DNA from: RUG369 sp050949645
GTDB lineage: Bacteria; Planctomycetota; Planctomycetia; Pirellulales; Thermoguttaceae
Assembly (NCBI GenBank): GCA_050949645.1
Contig: JBMNGC010000001.1
Coordinates: 1,240,001 to 1,304,000 of the forward strand
Direction of reading: 5' to 3'
Length of the DNA: 64,000 nt
Notes under the pieces: generated by a model
Told to the model about the DNA's origin: nothing
What the model saw: the letters and a program-made list of their open reading frames with translations, nothing else
The model's database searches: none
Position numbers and translations under genes: made by a program
In this document: piece by piece, positions 33,432 to 42,778 of the stretch
Numbering within the stretch: the first letter of the stretch is position 1
How the letters are laid out: every line of letters starts with the position of its first letter

Positions 33432-36400
33432 GGTATAATACGTCGGTTTATAGGAATGGGAATTGATTTCTTACCAGAAAGGTAAGGTCCCGTCACGGAC
33501 CGTTCGTTCGTCGTGACCTCCTTTGGCGTTCCCGAGGCGACGATCATACCACCTTGACGACCAGCGCGTGGACCAAAGTCGACGATATTGTCAGCGCTCT
33601 CGATGACCTCCTGGTCATGTTCCACGACAAGAAGTGTATTGCCAAGATCGCGCAACTTCTTGAGCGCGGCGATGAGCCGACGGTTATCGCGAGTATGTAG
33701 TCCGATGGTCGGTTCGTCGAGTACATACAGGACGCCGACAAGGCCGCTTCCAATCTGCGCCGCTAGTCGAATGCGTTGCGACTCGCCTCCCGAAAGCGAC
33801 GGCGCGGGACGCGCGAGAGTGAGATAATCGAGCCCGACGTCGACGAGAAACTGCACTCGAGCGATAATTTCGTCAATGAGGTATCCTGCAACGTCCTGTT
33901 CAAGGGGTGTTAGCTCCAAGTTTTTAAGAATACCAACGAGTTCGCCGAGAGGAGTTCGACAAACCTGATCAATCGTCATGGAGTGGAACTGAACCGCCGC
34001 CGATTCGTCGCACAACCGGCTCCCGAGGCACGCGGAACATTCGCTCTCCTCCATCTGTACGTCCAGGCGACTCCGGTAATACGGCGCCAGCTTGCTCGCC
34101 TCTTCCATCGAAGGGTACTGACCCTTATATTGAAACTGGAAGAGAATTTCCGACTCGCGCGATTTCGGATCGAGTAGCTCGGTCGAGTTCAAAGCACGTT
34201 CTTCAGGAGTCGTCGCTTTACGAGCGACCTCAAGATCGATCGCGCAGACGTCAAACCAGTTAGCGCCGGTTCCGTTAAAGATCATGCGTCGGCAACGCGC
34301 ATCAAGTCGTTCAAAGGGGACGTCAAGAGGAACCTTCGTCCCACGAGAAAATGCGCGCAGCGTCGCAAGAGTCATGGGATTGGTAAAGTCCGACCACGTC
34401 GAAAGAGCGCCCTCCGCCAACGAAAGCTTCGAGTCGCGGATAAATTGACCCGGATTCGAACCAATTTGAACGCCAAGTCCTTCGCAATGCGGGCATTGTC
34501 CCAGAACGCTATTGAAGGAAAAATGTCGAGGCGTAAGAGGGTCGAAAGCGCGACCGCATTTCTCACACGAAAGGATCTGACTCATCGTCCGAACTTCCCA
34601 GTCTTTTTCGGGAAGTCGATCGTCGCAGATCACGACGTCCATGACGCCTTTGCCCCATTCAAGCGCGGTTTCAACGGCGTTGGAAACACGGCTGCGTAAC
34701 GCTTTGTCAGGATGTTTGCCGGAAGAACCGTCCAGGGTCAGTCGATCAACGACAATTTCCGTCTTGTTGATCCTCTTCGGTTCAAGAAGAGGAGGTTCAT
34801 CGAGCAAATATGTCTCGCCATTAGCGCGAATGCGGACAAATCCTTGAGCTCGGAGTCGTTCCCAGAGCTTGCTGTAAGTTTCTCCAGACTCCAGGGAAAT
34901 CGGCGCGGTGATCATCACGTGAAGTTCAGAATCTTCCGCAAGCCGATGTACGCGCGCGATGATTTCATCGGTCGACTGAGCGTCAATTGGAACATTGCAA
35001 TCGGGGCAGTAAGGAATCCCGAGCCGCGCGTACACGACGCGCAGATAATCGAGAACTTCCGTAACAGTCCCGACGGTCGAACGCTGAGAACGACCTGACG
35101 ACTTCTGCTCGATCGAAATCGACGGCGAAATTCCCGCGGTGCGCTCAACTTTCGGCTTCGGAGTCATTCCGAGATACTGTCGAGCGTAACAAGAAAGACT
35201 TTCGACGTAGCGTCGCCGTCCCTCTGCATAGACAACGTCGATCGCAAAGGACGATTTTCCGCTGCCGCTTGGACCGCAGCAGACGGTCATCTTATTGCGC
35301 GGCAACTTGATGGAAATATTCTGCAGGTTATGCTCGCAAGCGCCCTGGACAACGATCGGTCCTTCCTCGTCAAGCGCCGTCTTTCCGTCGCGTTTCTCCT
35401 CGTGCGCGGCGAACTTCTTCGCAAGTTGCCCAACCATCGACGTCAGATCGCGCGTTAGGTATGCCTTTAGAGCGCGACCAGTCCAGGAATTCGGGTTATT
35501 AGCGACGTCCTCAGGCGTTCCTTCCGCAACGATCTTGCCGCCATGCTCGCCCCCTTCCGGCCCCAGGTCAATGATCCAGTCGGCTGTCTTAATGACGTCA
35601 AGATTGTGTTCAACGACGACAACGGTGTTGCCAGAATCAGCGAAGCTATGCAAGACCTTTAACAGCGAGCGGATATCGGCAAAATGCAGCCCGGTTGTCG
35701 GTTCGTCAAGCACATAGATCGTCTTGCCAGAACTCTTCTTGACGAGCTCTTTTGCCAGTTTAACGCGTTGCGCCTCACCGCCCGAGAGCGTCGGAGAAGG
35801 CTGACCGATCTTCATATAGCCAAGACCGACATCATATAGCGTTTGGAGCATTTTGCGAATTTTTGGAATGTTTTCGAAATGCTTCATCGCGGTCTCGACG
35901 TCGAGATCGAGAACTTGATCAATCGAAAGTCCCTTGTGTTTAATCGCAATCGTTTCTTGATTAAAACGCCTTCCGCCGCACGCAGTGCATGTCTCCCATA
36001 CGTCGGCGAGAAAATCCATGTCAAGTCGTTTGGCGCCGTTACCTTCGCACGTTTCGCACCGTCCTCCGCGAACGTTGAAACTAAAGCGGCTGAGTGTAAA
36101 GCCCTTGGCGCGCGACTCGGGCGTCGCTGCATAAAGCTTGCGAATCTCGTCGAAAAGCTTAATGTACGTCGCCGGATTAGAACGAGGATTGCGTCCAATC
36201 GGGGACTGATCGATCGAAATAATTTTTTTGAGATACTCGACGCCCTCGATAGAATCGTATTTACCTGGGGTCGTCTGCGCATGATTAAGTTTTGCAGCAA
36301 GCGTTTTGCACAGGATATCATTGACAAAGGAACTCTTGCCGCTGCCGCTCACGCCCGTGACGCAAACGAGTCTGCCAATCGGAATCTTGACGTCGATGTT

Positions 36401-38521
36401 CTTAAGATTATGATGCTCGACGCCGCGAACGACAAGCCAACGATCGTCTGGAGCTCGACGTTTCTTCGGTACGGGAATGGACTCCTCGCCGACAAGAAAC
36501 TTGGCGGTCAGGCTGCTTTCACGCTGATGTTCCAGCACGTCGATCACAGGTCCGCTGGCAACAATCTGGCCGCCGCGCGAGCCAGAACCCGGTCCAAAAT
36601 CGACCAGATAATCCGCCGCCAGCATCGTGTCTTCATCATGCTCCACAACCACGACAGAGTTGCCGAGGTCGCGGAGTTTTGACATCGTGGCGATCAGTCG
36701 ACCATTATCGCGAGAATGGAGTCCGATCGAAGGTTCGTCGAGAATGTAAAGAACGCCGACAAGTCCGCCGCCGATTTGACCGGCAAGGCGGATACGCTGC
36801 ATTTCCCCGCCCGAAAGAGTCGGAGCGCTGCGACCGATAGCGAGATAACCGAGTCCAACGTCAAGTAGAAAACCAAGCCGCGATCGTATTTCTTTGACGA
36901 GATCCTTGGCAATAACCTGCGCCGAGGACGTTAACTCCAGCTCGCTCAAAAACTCCAGAAGATCAGTAATCGGCAACTCTGACAACTCAGGAAGCGACAT
37001 CGATTTCTTCTCAGCAAAGAGCGGAGAGGAAGACCGAGTATCGATTCGAACGGAACGAGCAAGTTCGTTCAGTCGCGCGCCGTGGCAGTATGCGCATGGA
37101 AGCACATTCATATACTGCTTGAACTTTGCGATTCTGGACCTATCCTTCGTCTCGTTGAATTCGTTAAGGAGCCTCGGGATAACGCCTTCAAACAAAAAGT
37201 TCTTTGTCTCGCCTAACTCGCCGCTCCGCCAGGCGTATTCTCCGTCTGTTCCAGCAAGTCCGTAGAGGAGCGCTCGGCGAGCGCGTTCGTCGAGTTCCTC
37301 CCATGCGGTTTCAAGAACAGAGTCTTTAGGGAGATCGAACTTCTGCTCGATCGCATGCGCCGCGTTAAGATAGATGCGTTGACTCCAAGCTCCCATATCA
37401 CGCCAACGGTGAAGCAGAACAATGCAACCCTGCTGGAACGACCTGCCAGGATCTGGAATCAACAATCTCGGGTCAAACGTCTCGACGTGCCCTAAGCCCT
37501 GACAGTAGGGGCACATGCCGCGCGAGTGATTGAAGCTGAAGGTCTGAGGGGTCGGACGGTCAAAGCTCAGTCCGCAATGAGGGCAAGCGTAATCCGCGCT
37601 GAAGTATAATTCCTGTCCAACATAGAAGACACGACCGTCGTTCGAACCAGTCGCGACGTTGACGGAGGAAGGAAAGACGTCGTTGGCTGGCGTCGCGTCT
37701 TCACGGTCAAATGACGCCGACTCGTTCGCATCGGGATCAGGCGTTGAAAACTTGAATTCGTCGCGCGCAACCGAGGGAATCACAGGCCGATCAGGGACCC
37801 CTGGGAGCGAATCGATCTTCACCACGACGCCAGAGTTTCCCATTTTCATCGCGGAGTCGAGCGCGTCGCCAAGACGGCCATAATTCGCTTCTGATTGCTC
37901 AATACGATCGATCACCACGTCAATGGTATGTCGCGCCTTGTGGTCAAGATTCAAGACGTCGTCGACGGTATGGAAATGACCGTCCACGCGAATCTGTCGA
38001 TATCCCTTTTTACGCAACCTATTGATAAGCGCTACGTTGCGACCTTTCTGATCGCGTACAAGCGGCGCAAGAATCCTATATTTTGCGCCGTTGGGAATGA
38101 TCTTAATGTGCTCTAAAATCTGCGAGCGCGTCTGCGCGGCGATCTGACGTCCGCACTTTGGACAGTACCCGGTTCCGACTCTTGCAAAAAGGACGCGGAA
38201 AAAGTCGGCAATTTCAGTTATCGTGCCGACCGTTGAGCGCTGATTTTGTCCCGCGCTTTTCTGAGCGATTGAGATCGTCGGTCGTAACCCATTAATTTGA
38301 TCGACGTTAGGACGAGGCGCGCCGCCGATAAAGTAACGCGCATAACTTGAAAGGCTCTCAATGTAACGACGCTGACCTTCGGCATAGAGAGTGTCAAACG
38401 CCATCGAACTCTTACCGCTGCCGCTTACGCCTGTAAAACAAATGAGGCGAGAGCTCGGCAAGCTTAGATCGACGTCGTTGAGATTGTTTTCACGGGCGCC
38501 GCGAATCGTAATATCAGACAT
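33428..38521 (-). CDS. uvrA: Giant UvrA-family excinuclease subunit with three ABC modules
   Basis: A 1697-aa UvrA relative; ordinary UvrA is about 940 aa with two ABC modules. Unit 1 is complete: ABC-I with Walker A GVSGSGKSS at residues 31-39, zinc pairs CPKCGRQI and CPHCGLSF/CPYCQGLG, signature LSGGEMQRIRLA near 569; ABC-II with Walker A near 725, CETCEG/CTACGG, signature LSGGEAQRVKLA near 912. Unit 2 begins near 1060 (GACEHNLQNI) with another ABC-I: GPSGSGKSS near 1084, CPDCNVPI, CEKCGRAF/CPHCEGLG, CSACLGSRLCD, signature LSGGESQRIRLA near 1579 and YVLDEPTIGLHT. The protein then ends, without the second ABC-II. Double-length UvrA is known in Chlamydia. The missing module is encoded by the next gene. 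All nucleotide motifs look intact. It should bind damaged DNA and load UvrB. Confidence 0.93.
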   Translation of the reverse strand: MSDITIRGARENNLNDVDLSLPSSRLICFTGVSGSGKSSMAFDTLYAEGQRRYIESLSSYARYFIGGAPRPNVDQINGLRPTISIAQKSAGQNQRSTVGTITEIADFFRVLFARVGTGYCPKCGRQIAAQTRSQILEHIKIIPNGAKYRILAPLVRDQKGRNVALINRLRKKGYRQIRVDGHFHTVDDVLNLDHKARHTIDVVIDRIEQSEANYGRLGDALDSAMKMGNSGVVVKIDSLPGVPDRPVIPSVARDEFKFSTPDPDANESASFDREDATPANDVFPSSVNVATGSNDGRVFYVGQELYFSADYACPHCGLSFDRPTPQTFSFNHSRGMCPYCQGLGHVETFDPRLLIPDPGRSFQQGCIVLLHRWRDMGAWSQRIYLNAAHAIEQKFDLPKDSVLETAWEELDERARRALLYGLAGTDGEYAWRSGELGETKNFLFEGVIPRLLNEFNETKDRSRIAKFKQYMNVLPCAYCHGARLNELARSVRIDTRSSSPLFAEKKSMSLPELSELPITDLLEFLSELELTSSAQVIAKDLVKEIRSRLGFLLDVGLGYLAIGRSAPTLSGGEMQRIRLAGQIGGGLVGVLYILDEPSIGLHSRDNGRLIATMSKLRDLGNSVVVVEHDEDTMLAADYLVDFGPGSGSRGGQIVASGPVIDVLEHQRESSLTAKFLVGEESIPVPKKRRAPDDRWLVVRGVEHHNLKNIDVKIPIGRLVCVTGVSGSGKSSFVNDILCKTLAAKLNHAQTTPGKYDSIEGVEYLKKIISIDQSPIGRNPRSNPATYIKLFDEIRKLYAATPESRAKGFTLSRFSFNVRGGRCETCEGNGAKRLDMDFLADVWETCTACGGRRFNQETIAIKHKGLSIDQVLDLDVETAMKHFENIPKIRKMLQTLYDVGLGYMKIGQPSPTLSGGEAQRVKLAKELVKKSSGKTIYVLDEPTTGLHFADIRSLLKVLHSFADSGNTVVVVEHNLDVIKTADWIIDLGPEGGEHGGKIVAEGTPEDVANNPNSWTGRALKAYLTRDLTSMVGQLAKKFAAHEEKRDGKTALDEEGPIVVQGACEHNLQNISIKLPRNKMTVCCGPSGSGKSSFAIDVVYAEGRRRYVESLSCYARQYLGMTPKPKVERTAGISPSISIEQKSSGRSQRSTVGTVTEVLDYLRVVYARLGIPYCPDCNVPIDAQSTDEIIARVHRLAEDSELHVMITAPISLESGETYSKLWERLRAQGFVRIRANGETYLLDEPPLLEPKRINKTEIVVDRLTLDGSSGKHPDKALRSRVSNAVETALEWGKGVMDVVICDDRLPEKDWEVRTMSQILSCEKCGRAFDPLTPRHFSFNSVLGQCPHCEGLGVQIGSNPGQFIRDSKLSLAEGALSTWSDFTNPMTLATLRAFSRGTKVPLDVPFERLDARCRRMIFNGTGANWFDVCAIDLEVARKATTPEERALNSTELLDPKSRESEILFQFQYKGQYPSMEEASKLAPYYRSRLDVQMEESECSACLGSRLCDESAAVQFHSMTIDQVCRTPLGELVGILKNLELTPLEQDVAGYLIDEIIARVQFLVDVGLDYLTLARPAPSLSGGESQRIRLAAQIGSGLVGVLYVLDEPTIGLHTRDNRRLIAALKKLRDLGNTLLVVEHDQEVIESADNIVDFGPRAGRQGGMIVASGTPKEVTTNERSVTGPYLSGKKSIPIPINRRIIP

Positions 38522-38616
38522 ATGCCTCGAAAAAGTGTCCCGAAAAATTAAAAGAAGAAATGGCGCGCGCGTCGATCAACGCGTCCACGTCGGCATAGAA
38601 GAGGAATCCCTCGCTG

Positions 38617-38655
38617 AGATCGCGTTTCCTCTCGCTAAGCAAGGAAACGCGATCT
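38617..38655. repeat. Perfect 13-bp inverted repeat between dapL and giant uvrA
   Basis: AGATCGCGTTTCC and GGAAACGCGATCT with a 13-base loop, in the 3' region of dapL. No T-run follows on the minus strand, so it is a possible terminator or an operator ahead of the UvrA gene. Confidence 0.6.
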
Positions 38656-38686
38656 AAAACGAAAAGGGACTCTTGATCCAAAGGGA

Positions 38687-39919
38687 TCAGAACACAAAGG
38701 AAATCTTCGCCAATCGGCTCGCGAGTTTCTCCATGAGTTCATCCTCTTCTTTCTCGGTATCAGCAAGGTACGTTACGGAAAAACGCAGGCAAGGTTCGAC
38801 GTTATCCCACGGAACGGTGCAGACGGACTGCTCCTCAATGAGGAACTGTCCCACCTCTTCCGCGTTAGCGAACTTATGTCCGTCCTTGAGACCGGAAGGA
38901 GCCTTCGCATATAGGAAATACGTCCCGCCAGGAACCTCGCAATCAAAGCCGAATTTATTGAGCGTCGCAACGAGCTTCTGAAGACGACGCAGGTACTTAG
39001 CTCGAGCACGATCAGGAATCGAATCATCGTCGAGAGCGTAGGCGGCCGACTTCTGGATCGCAAGGAATTGTCCGCTGTCGCTGTTGTCCTTGACGTCGGC
39101 GAACGCACGGACGATCAGCTCGTTGCCGCAAACCCATCCAATACGCCAACCGATCATATTCCATCCCTTGGACATGGAATGGACCTCGACGCCTACGTCT
39201 TTAGCCCCTTCCACTTCGAGGAAACTCATCGGTTTTTCATGGAAAGAAAACATGATGTGCGCGGCGTCCTGGACGACAACAATCTCGTTACTTTTTGCAA
39301 AGTCGACAACCTCCTTGAAGAACTCGACGGTTCCAAGCTGGCCAGTTGGGCTGTTCGGATAGTTGATAACGAGCATCTTTGCGCGTTTTAAGATATCCGC
39401 TGGAATCGAATCGAAATCAGGATAGAAATCATTCTCGCGACGAAGCGGAAGATCATAAACTTCTCCGCCATTATAGCGAGTGTGCGTGGCGGCAACAGGA
39501 TAGCCGGGAGTCGTCGCCAAGGTTACGTCGCCGGGATTGATAAAAACATCGGGAAGCATCGCCAGCGCTGTTTTCGAACCAATGCAGTGATTGATTTCCG
39601 TCGCGGGGTCGAGCTCGACGTCGAATCTGCGCTTCATAAAGCGAGAGACTGCTTCTTTAAATTCTAAGCAACCGTTGTCGGCATAGCCGCGATTCTCGAG
39701 CTTGTTGATTTCTTCCGCCATCTTGGCGCGAACTTGCGGCGCAGCCATCTCGTCGTTTTCGCCAATTCCGAAGTCCAGCAGCTGACGATCGGGATGATTC
39801 GTAAGAGCCTTGCGCTTCGCGCGCTTGATCTTCTCGAACTTATAAATTTCTGTGCTCTTACCGTAGTTTACGCCGCCAATTCGGTCGGCAAATAGTTTCT
39901 GGAAATAAGGATCGCTCAT
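38687..39919 (-). CDS. dapL: LL-diaminopimelate aminotransferase
   Basis: A 410-aa fold-type I PLP aminotransferase that converts tetrahydrodipicolinate to LL-diaminopimelate in one step, for lysine and, where present, peptidoglycan. It opens with DPYFQKLFADRIGG, as in DapL, and has DFGIGENDEMAAP, YADNGCLEFKEA, the substrate-site NYPNSPTGQLG, and the PLP lysine in HSMSKGWNMIGWRIG. Length matches the family. The DapL route is established in Chlamydiae, plants and several PVC bacteria, which agrees with the proposed affiliation. DapL assignment is firmer than that of a general aspartate aminotransferase because of the N-terminal block and the SKGWNM motif. Confidence 0.9.
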   Translation of the reverse strand: MSDPYFQKLFADRIGGVNYGKSTEIYKFEKIKRAKRKALTNHPDRQLLDFGIGENDEMAAPQVRAKMAEEINKLENRGYADNGCLEFKEAVSRFMKRRFDVELDPATEINHCIGSKTALAMLPDVFINPGDVTLATTPGYPVAATHTRYNGGEVYDLPLRRENDFYPDFDSIPADILKRAKMLVINYPNSPTGQLGTVEFFKEVVDFAKSNEIVVVQDAAHIMFSFHEKPMSFLEVEGAKDVGVEVHSMSKGWNMIGWRIGWVCGNELIVRAFADVKDNSDSGQFLAIQKSAAYALDDDSIPDRARAKYLRRLQKLVATLNKFGFDCEVPGGTYFLYAKAPSGLKDGHKFANAEEVGQFLIEEQSVCTVPWDNVEPCLRFSVTYLADTEKEEDELMEKLASRLAKISFVF

Positions 39920-40206
39920 ATTTTTCAGTCGACAAACAAGTCATGCCGCCGCGTCTCCGAAAGATTCGCATCCTTTCGGACATCCGCAGGCGACGCACAT
40001 ATGAAAGTATCGGACGTTTCGACGAAAACGTCGCTAAAGAGGGAACGCCGACGCCGGAAAGCCCGAGGAACTAAGAATTGTCGTCATTATACGCCCTTTT
40101 TAACATGATGACGCCCCCAACGACAACATTTTCCTAAATTTATAATTGCGCGAGGATTAGAGAGCGCTAGCAAAACGCCGACAAAGCATTTCGCAACGCG
40201 ACGCGG

Positions 40207-41496
40207 TTATAAAAGGATCAAGCCCCCGCCGAGGAGACGATCGCGCCAATAGCAAACGAGCGACTGTCCGGACGCGACGCCGAAGCACGGGCGGTCAGGA
40301 ACCGCTACGATCGTTCCGTCGGACATGGTTCGGACAGTCGCAGGGGTCGCTTCGTTGCGATATCGGATTTTGATCACGCAACGGAACGGCTCGTCAATCG
40401 GGACGTCGGCGTGCCAGTTGGCGTCGATCGCGCGAATCTCGTTGACGGCAAGCTCCTCGTGGGGACCGAGAACGACGGCGCGTATCTCCGGCAGAATCTT
40501 CTGGACGAAGATGCGCTCGCCAAATCCAATTCCGAGCCCTTTCCGCTGACCAATCGTGTATTTTTCATATCCTTCGTGACGTCCGATCACCTTCCCGTCA
40601 AGGGATAGAAAAGGTCCGGACGTATCCGATGGGATTTCTTTCCATCGTTCAGGTTCAGAATCCCGGACAGAACGGATAAAATTAAGCCTTTCATGATCGG
40701 GAATAAAGCAAATTTCTTGACTGTCCTTTCGGCGCGCGACCGTCATCCCCATTCTCGCCGCCAATTCCCTGACATACTGCTTCTGGTAGGCGCCGACCGG
40801 AAAGATGACGCGATTAAGAACGTCTCTTCTCACACGATAGAGAAAATAGGACTGATCCTTAGGCGTATTAGAGCGTACTAGAAAGGTCGAATCGGGGTCG
40901 CTCTTGAGCCAATCGGGGGGCTCAAGAAACTCATCGACCTCGCCCGGACGCCCTTCCCCGAGTTCCCTTCTCTTCTCCTGCTCCTCGAGCCAATCGCCAA
41001 TTCGCCGCTTCTCAACGTAATGACCTGTAGCAAAATATTCAGCGCCAAGTCTTTGAGCGACGTCCCACAAGAGCCCAAACTTGATAAGACCGTTGCATAA
41101 AACGCAGGGATTGGGCGTCTGCGCCGAATAATAACGCTCGACAAAATCATTAACGACTTTCTCAAAAGCCGCGTCGATATCAACAACCGTGAGATCGATT
41201 CCAATCGAGGCCGAGATTTCCATCGCGGAAGCGACGTCGCCTGGCAATGGAAAAGGGAAATTATCGGGTTCCCAGTCTACCTGTTGAAGGGAGCCGTTGC
41301 GCGCAACAGAACAGACGCGCAACTTCGAATGTTCGCTCCATTTTTTGAGCGCGGCGCTCGCCTCCTCGGCATCGAGCGCTGGCTGGTAACGGTGACGCAT
41401 GAATAGGCCGCTGACGTCTAAGCCCTGCTCTCTCAGTAGAGACGCAGCCACCCCGCTGTCAACTCCGCCGGAGACAGCGACCATAACTTTTTCCAT
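40207..41496 (-). CDS. mnmA: tRNA 2-thiouridine(34) synthase MnmA
   Basis: A 429-aa ATP-dependent thiouridylase that modifies U34 of Lys, Glu and Gln tRNAs. It has the PP-loop AVSGGVDSG, the first catalytic Cys in TPNPCVLCN, FATGHYV, DQSYFLYRV, and the second catalytic Cys in EICFIPD; the C-terminus shows the beta-barrel with FGVASGQSLVCY. I start at the ATG at 41496 because the family begins right at the PP-loop; the open frame extends to a TTG at 41577, adding 27 unmatched residues. Compared with typical MnmA (about 360 aa) it has inserts after SGLFMRH (about 40 residues) and near the GDWLEEQEKRRELGEG segment. It follows the DUF374 gene on the same strand. Confidence 0.92.
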   Translation of the reverse strand: MEKVMVAVSGGVDSGVAASLLREQGLDVSGLFMRHRYQPALDAEEASAALKKWSEHSKLRVCSVARNGSLQQVDWEPDNFPFPLPGDVASAMEISASIGIDLTVVDIDAAFEKVVNDFVERYYSAQTPNPCVLCNGLIKFGLLWDVAQRLGAEYFATGHYVEKRRIGDWLEEQEKRRELGEGRPGEVDEFLEPPDWLKSDPDSTFLVRSNTPKDQSYFLYRVRRDVLNRVIFPVGAYQKQYVRELAARMGMTVARRKDSQEICFIPDHERLNFIRSVRDSEPERWKEIPSDTSGPFLSLDGKVIGRHEGYEKYTIGQRKGLGIGFGERIFVQKILPEIRAVVLGPHEELAVNEIRAIDANWHADVPIDEPFRCVIKIRYRNEATPATVRTMSDGTIVAVPDRPCFGVASGQSLVCYWRDRLLGGGLILL

Positions 41497-41682
41497 CTCA
41501 ACAATTTTCGGTTTTACGCGGTTCCACTCTCGAGCGTCGCTCTGGTTCGTTCCGCACACTCCGCTTTGACGCTTCAAGGACCGCCATTCTGCGTAAATCG
41601 AACGCCCGCAACATACGTGTCCAATTCTATCGGGTGACGCCTCGTTTGCAAGAGAATCTTCGGGACCTCTGCTCGAGAAAAT

Positions 41683-42441
41683 TTATGCGTCAATACCCGC
41701 CTGTTTGGGTTTGGAGAAGTACATGCATGAGAAATCCGGGCCGGGCAACACGCTCGATTCATTCTCGTAAGAGTCGCCCGAAACGGCCCACGACTCGGCT
41801 TCCTCCGTGAGCCCGTTCAAAATGATTTCAATCTTTTGTCGATAGTGCTCAAGGTCCTCCCGCTCCAGGTTGGGCGGCACCATAATATCCCCGCTGGGAA
41901 TACAACGAACGCGTGAACCGGGCCGCGGCACGGCGTAACGGTCCCAGCTGTTAAAGCGCAAGGGTCGATCATAGCCGACTCCCATCGCAACGATTGGAAT
42001 TTGAAGCCGCGAGGCAAGGTAGACGCAACCAGGCGCCAGAACGCGTCGCGGCCCCCTTGGTCCGTCGGGTGTAATCGTTAGATGAAAGCTTTCATCTTTT
42101 TCCTTACGCATCATTGCTCGCAGCGCCTTAACGCCGCCGCGATTCGTAGAGCCGCGCACGCCGTCAAAGCCAAGGGAGCGCGCAACGTCCTCTAAAATAT
42201 CTGCGTCACGATGCCGGCTCAACAGCATCGCCAAATGACAGTGCCTGCGAAGGTAAATAAAATACTGAATATATTCATGCCAAAAAATATAGATGCGTCG
42301 TTGTCCGTCGTTGGGGTACGCGGGGTCGATGATCGGATCGTAGTATGCGACGCGAAAGTCCAGAGTTGAGGACAAAAGACTAACGCCTAGCGACGTCAGC
42401 GAGGCGGCGGCGTGGATCAACGTCTTGCTTCTGATCTTCAT
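41683..42441 (-). CDS. DUF374-family lysophospholipid acyltransferase-like protein
   Basis: A 252-aa protein of the DUF374 group within the LPLAT acyltransferase superfamily, linked by family annotation to lipid A or membrane lipid acylation. Visible blocks: RRIYIFWHEYI, LLSRHRDADILEDVARSLGF (the H-x4-D-like site), GSTNRGGVKALRAMM and TITPDGPRGPRRV. The N-terminus holds a hydrophobic segment (LIHAAASLTSLGVSLLSS) that may anchor it to the inner membrane. About 185 bases separate it from mnmA downstream. Together with KdsB and the LptF/G-type permease it points to an outer membrane with LPS-like lipids; acyl donor and acceptor are unknown. Confidence 0.87.
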   Translation of the reverse strand: MKIRSKTLIHAAASLTSLGVSLLSSTLDFRVAYYDPIIDPAYPNDGQRRIYIFWHEYIQYFIYLRRHCHLAMLLSRHRDADILEDVARSLGFDGVRGSTNRGGVKALRAMMRKEKDESFHLTITPDGPRGPRRVLAPGCVYLASRLQIPIVAMGVGYDRPLRFNSWDRYAVPRPGSRVRCIPSGDIMVPPNLEREDLEHYRQKIEIILNGLTEEAESWAVSGDSYENESSVLPGPDFSCMYFSKPKQAGIDA

Positions 42442-42778
42442 CGTTTCCCTGCGGCAAAAACTTCCTGCTCTAAGTGATAGATAACGGACTCTTTGCCGAA
42501 TGATCGTTGAGTCGGCTCTGAAAGCTCTCCAGTTGCTGAAAATTGACGATAAATGGACAATCGTCGCGTCTCGCTTTCAAAATTTTGCATAAATCCCACA
42601 TCTTACGACAACCACAAAACGTCAGGGCTGGCGCATATCGCCCCGACGGCGTTACAAACTGTCGCAGGATTATACGGTAAAGAGAGGGACAACGCAATAT
42701 TAACAGCGTCGGAAAGCGCTGGACGCTCACGTGCGTGCATCACAGGAAATAAAAGCGTCGCACGAGAATTTGTGAAAA
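42442..42778. other. Intergenic region upstream of the DUF374 gene
   Basis: About 337 bases between two minus-strand genes. No supported gene, RNA or clear terminator was found. Confidence 0.5.
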
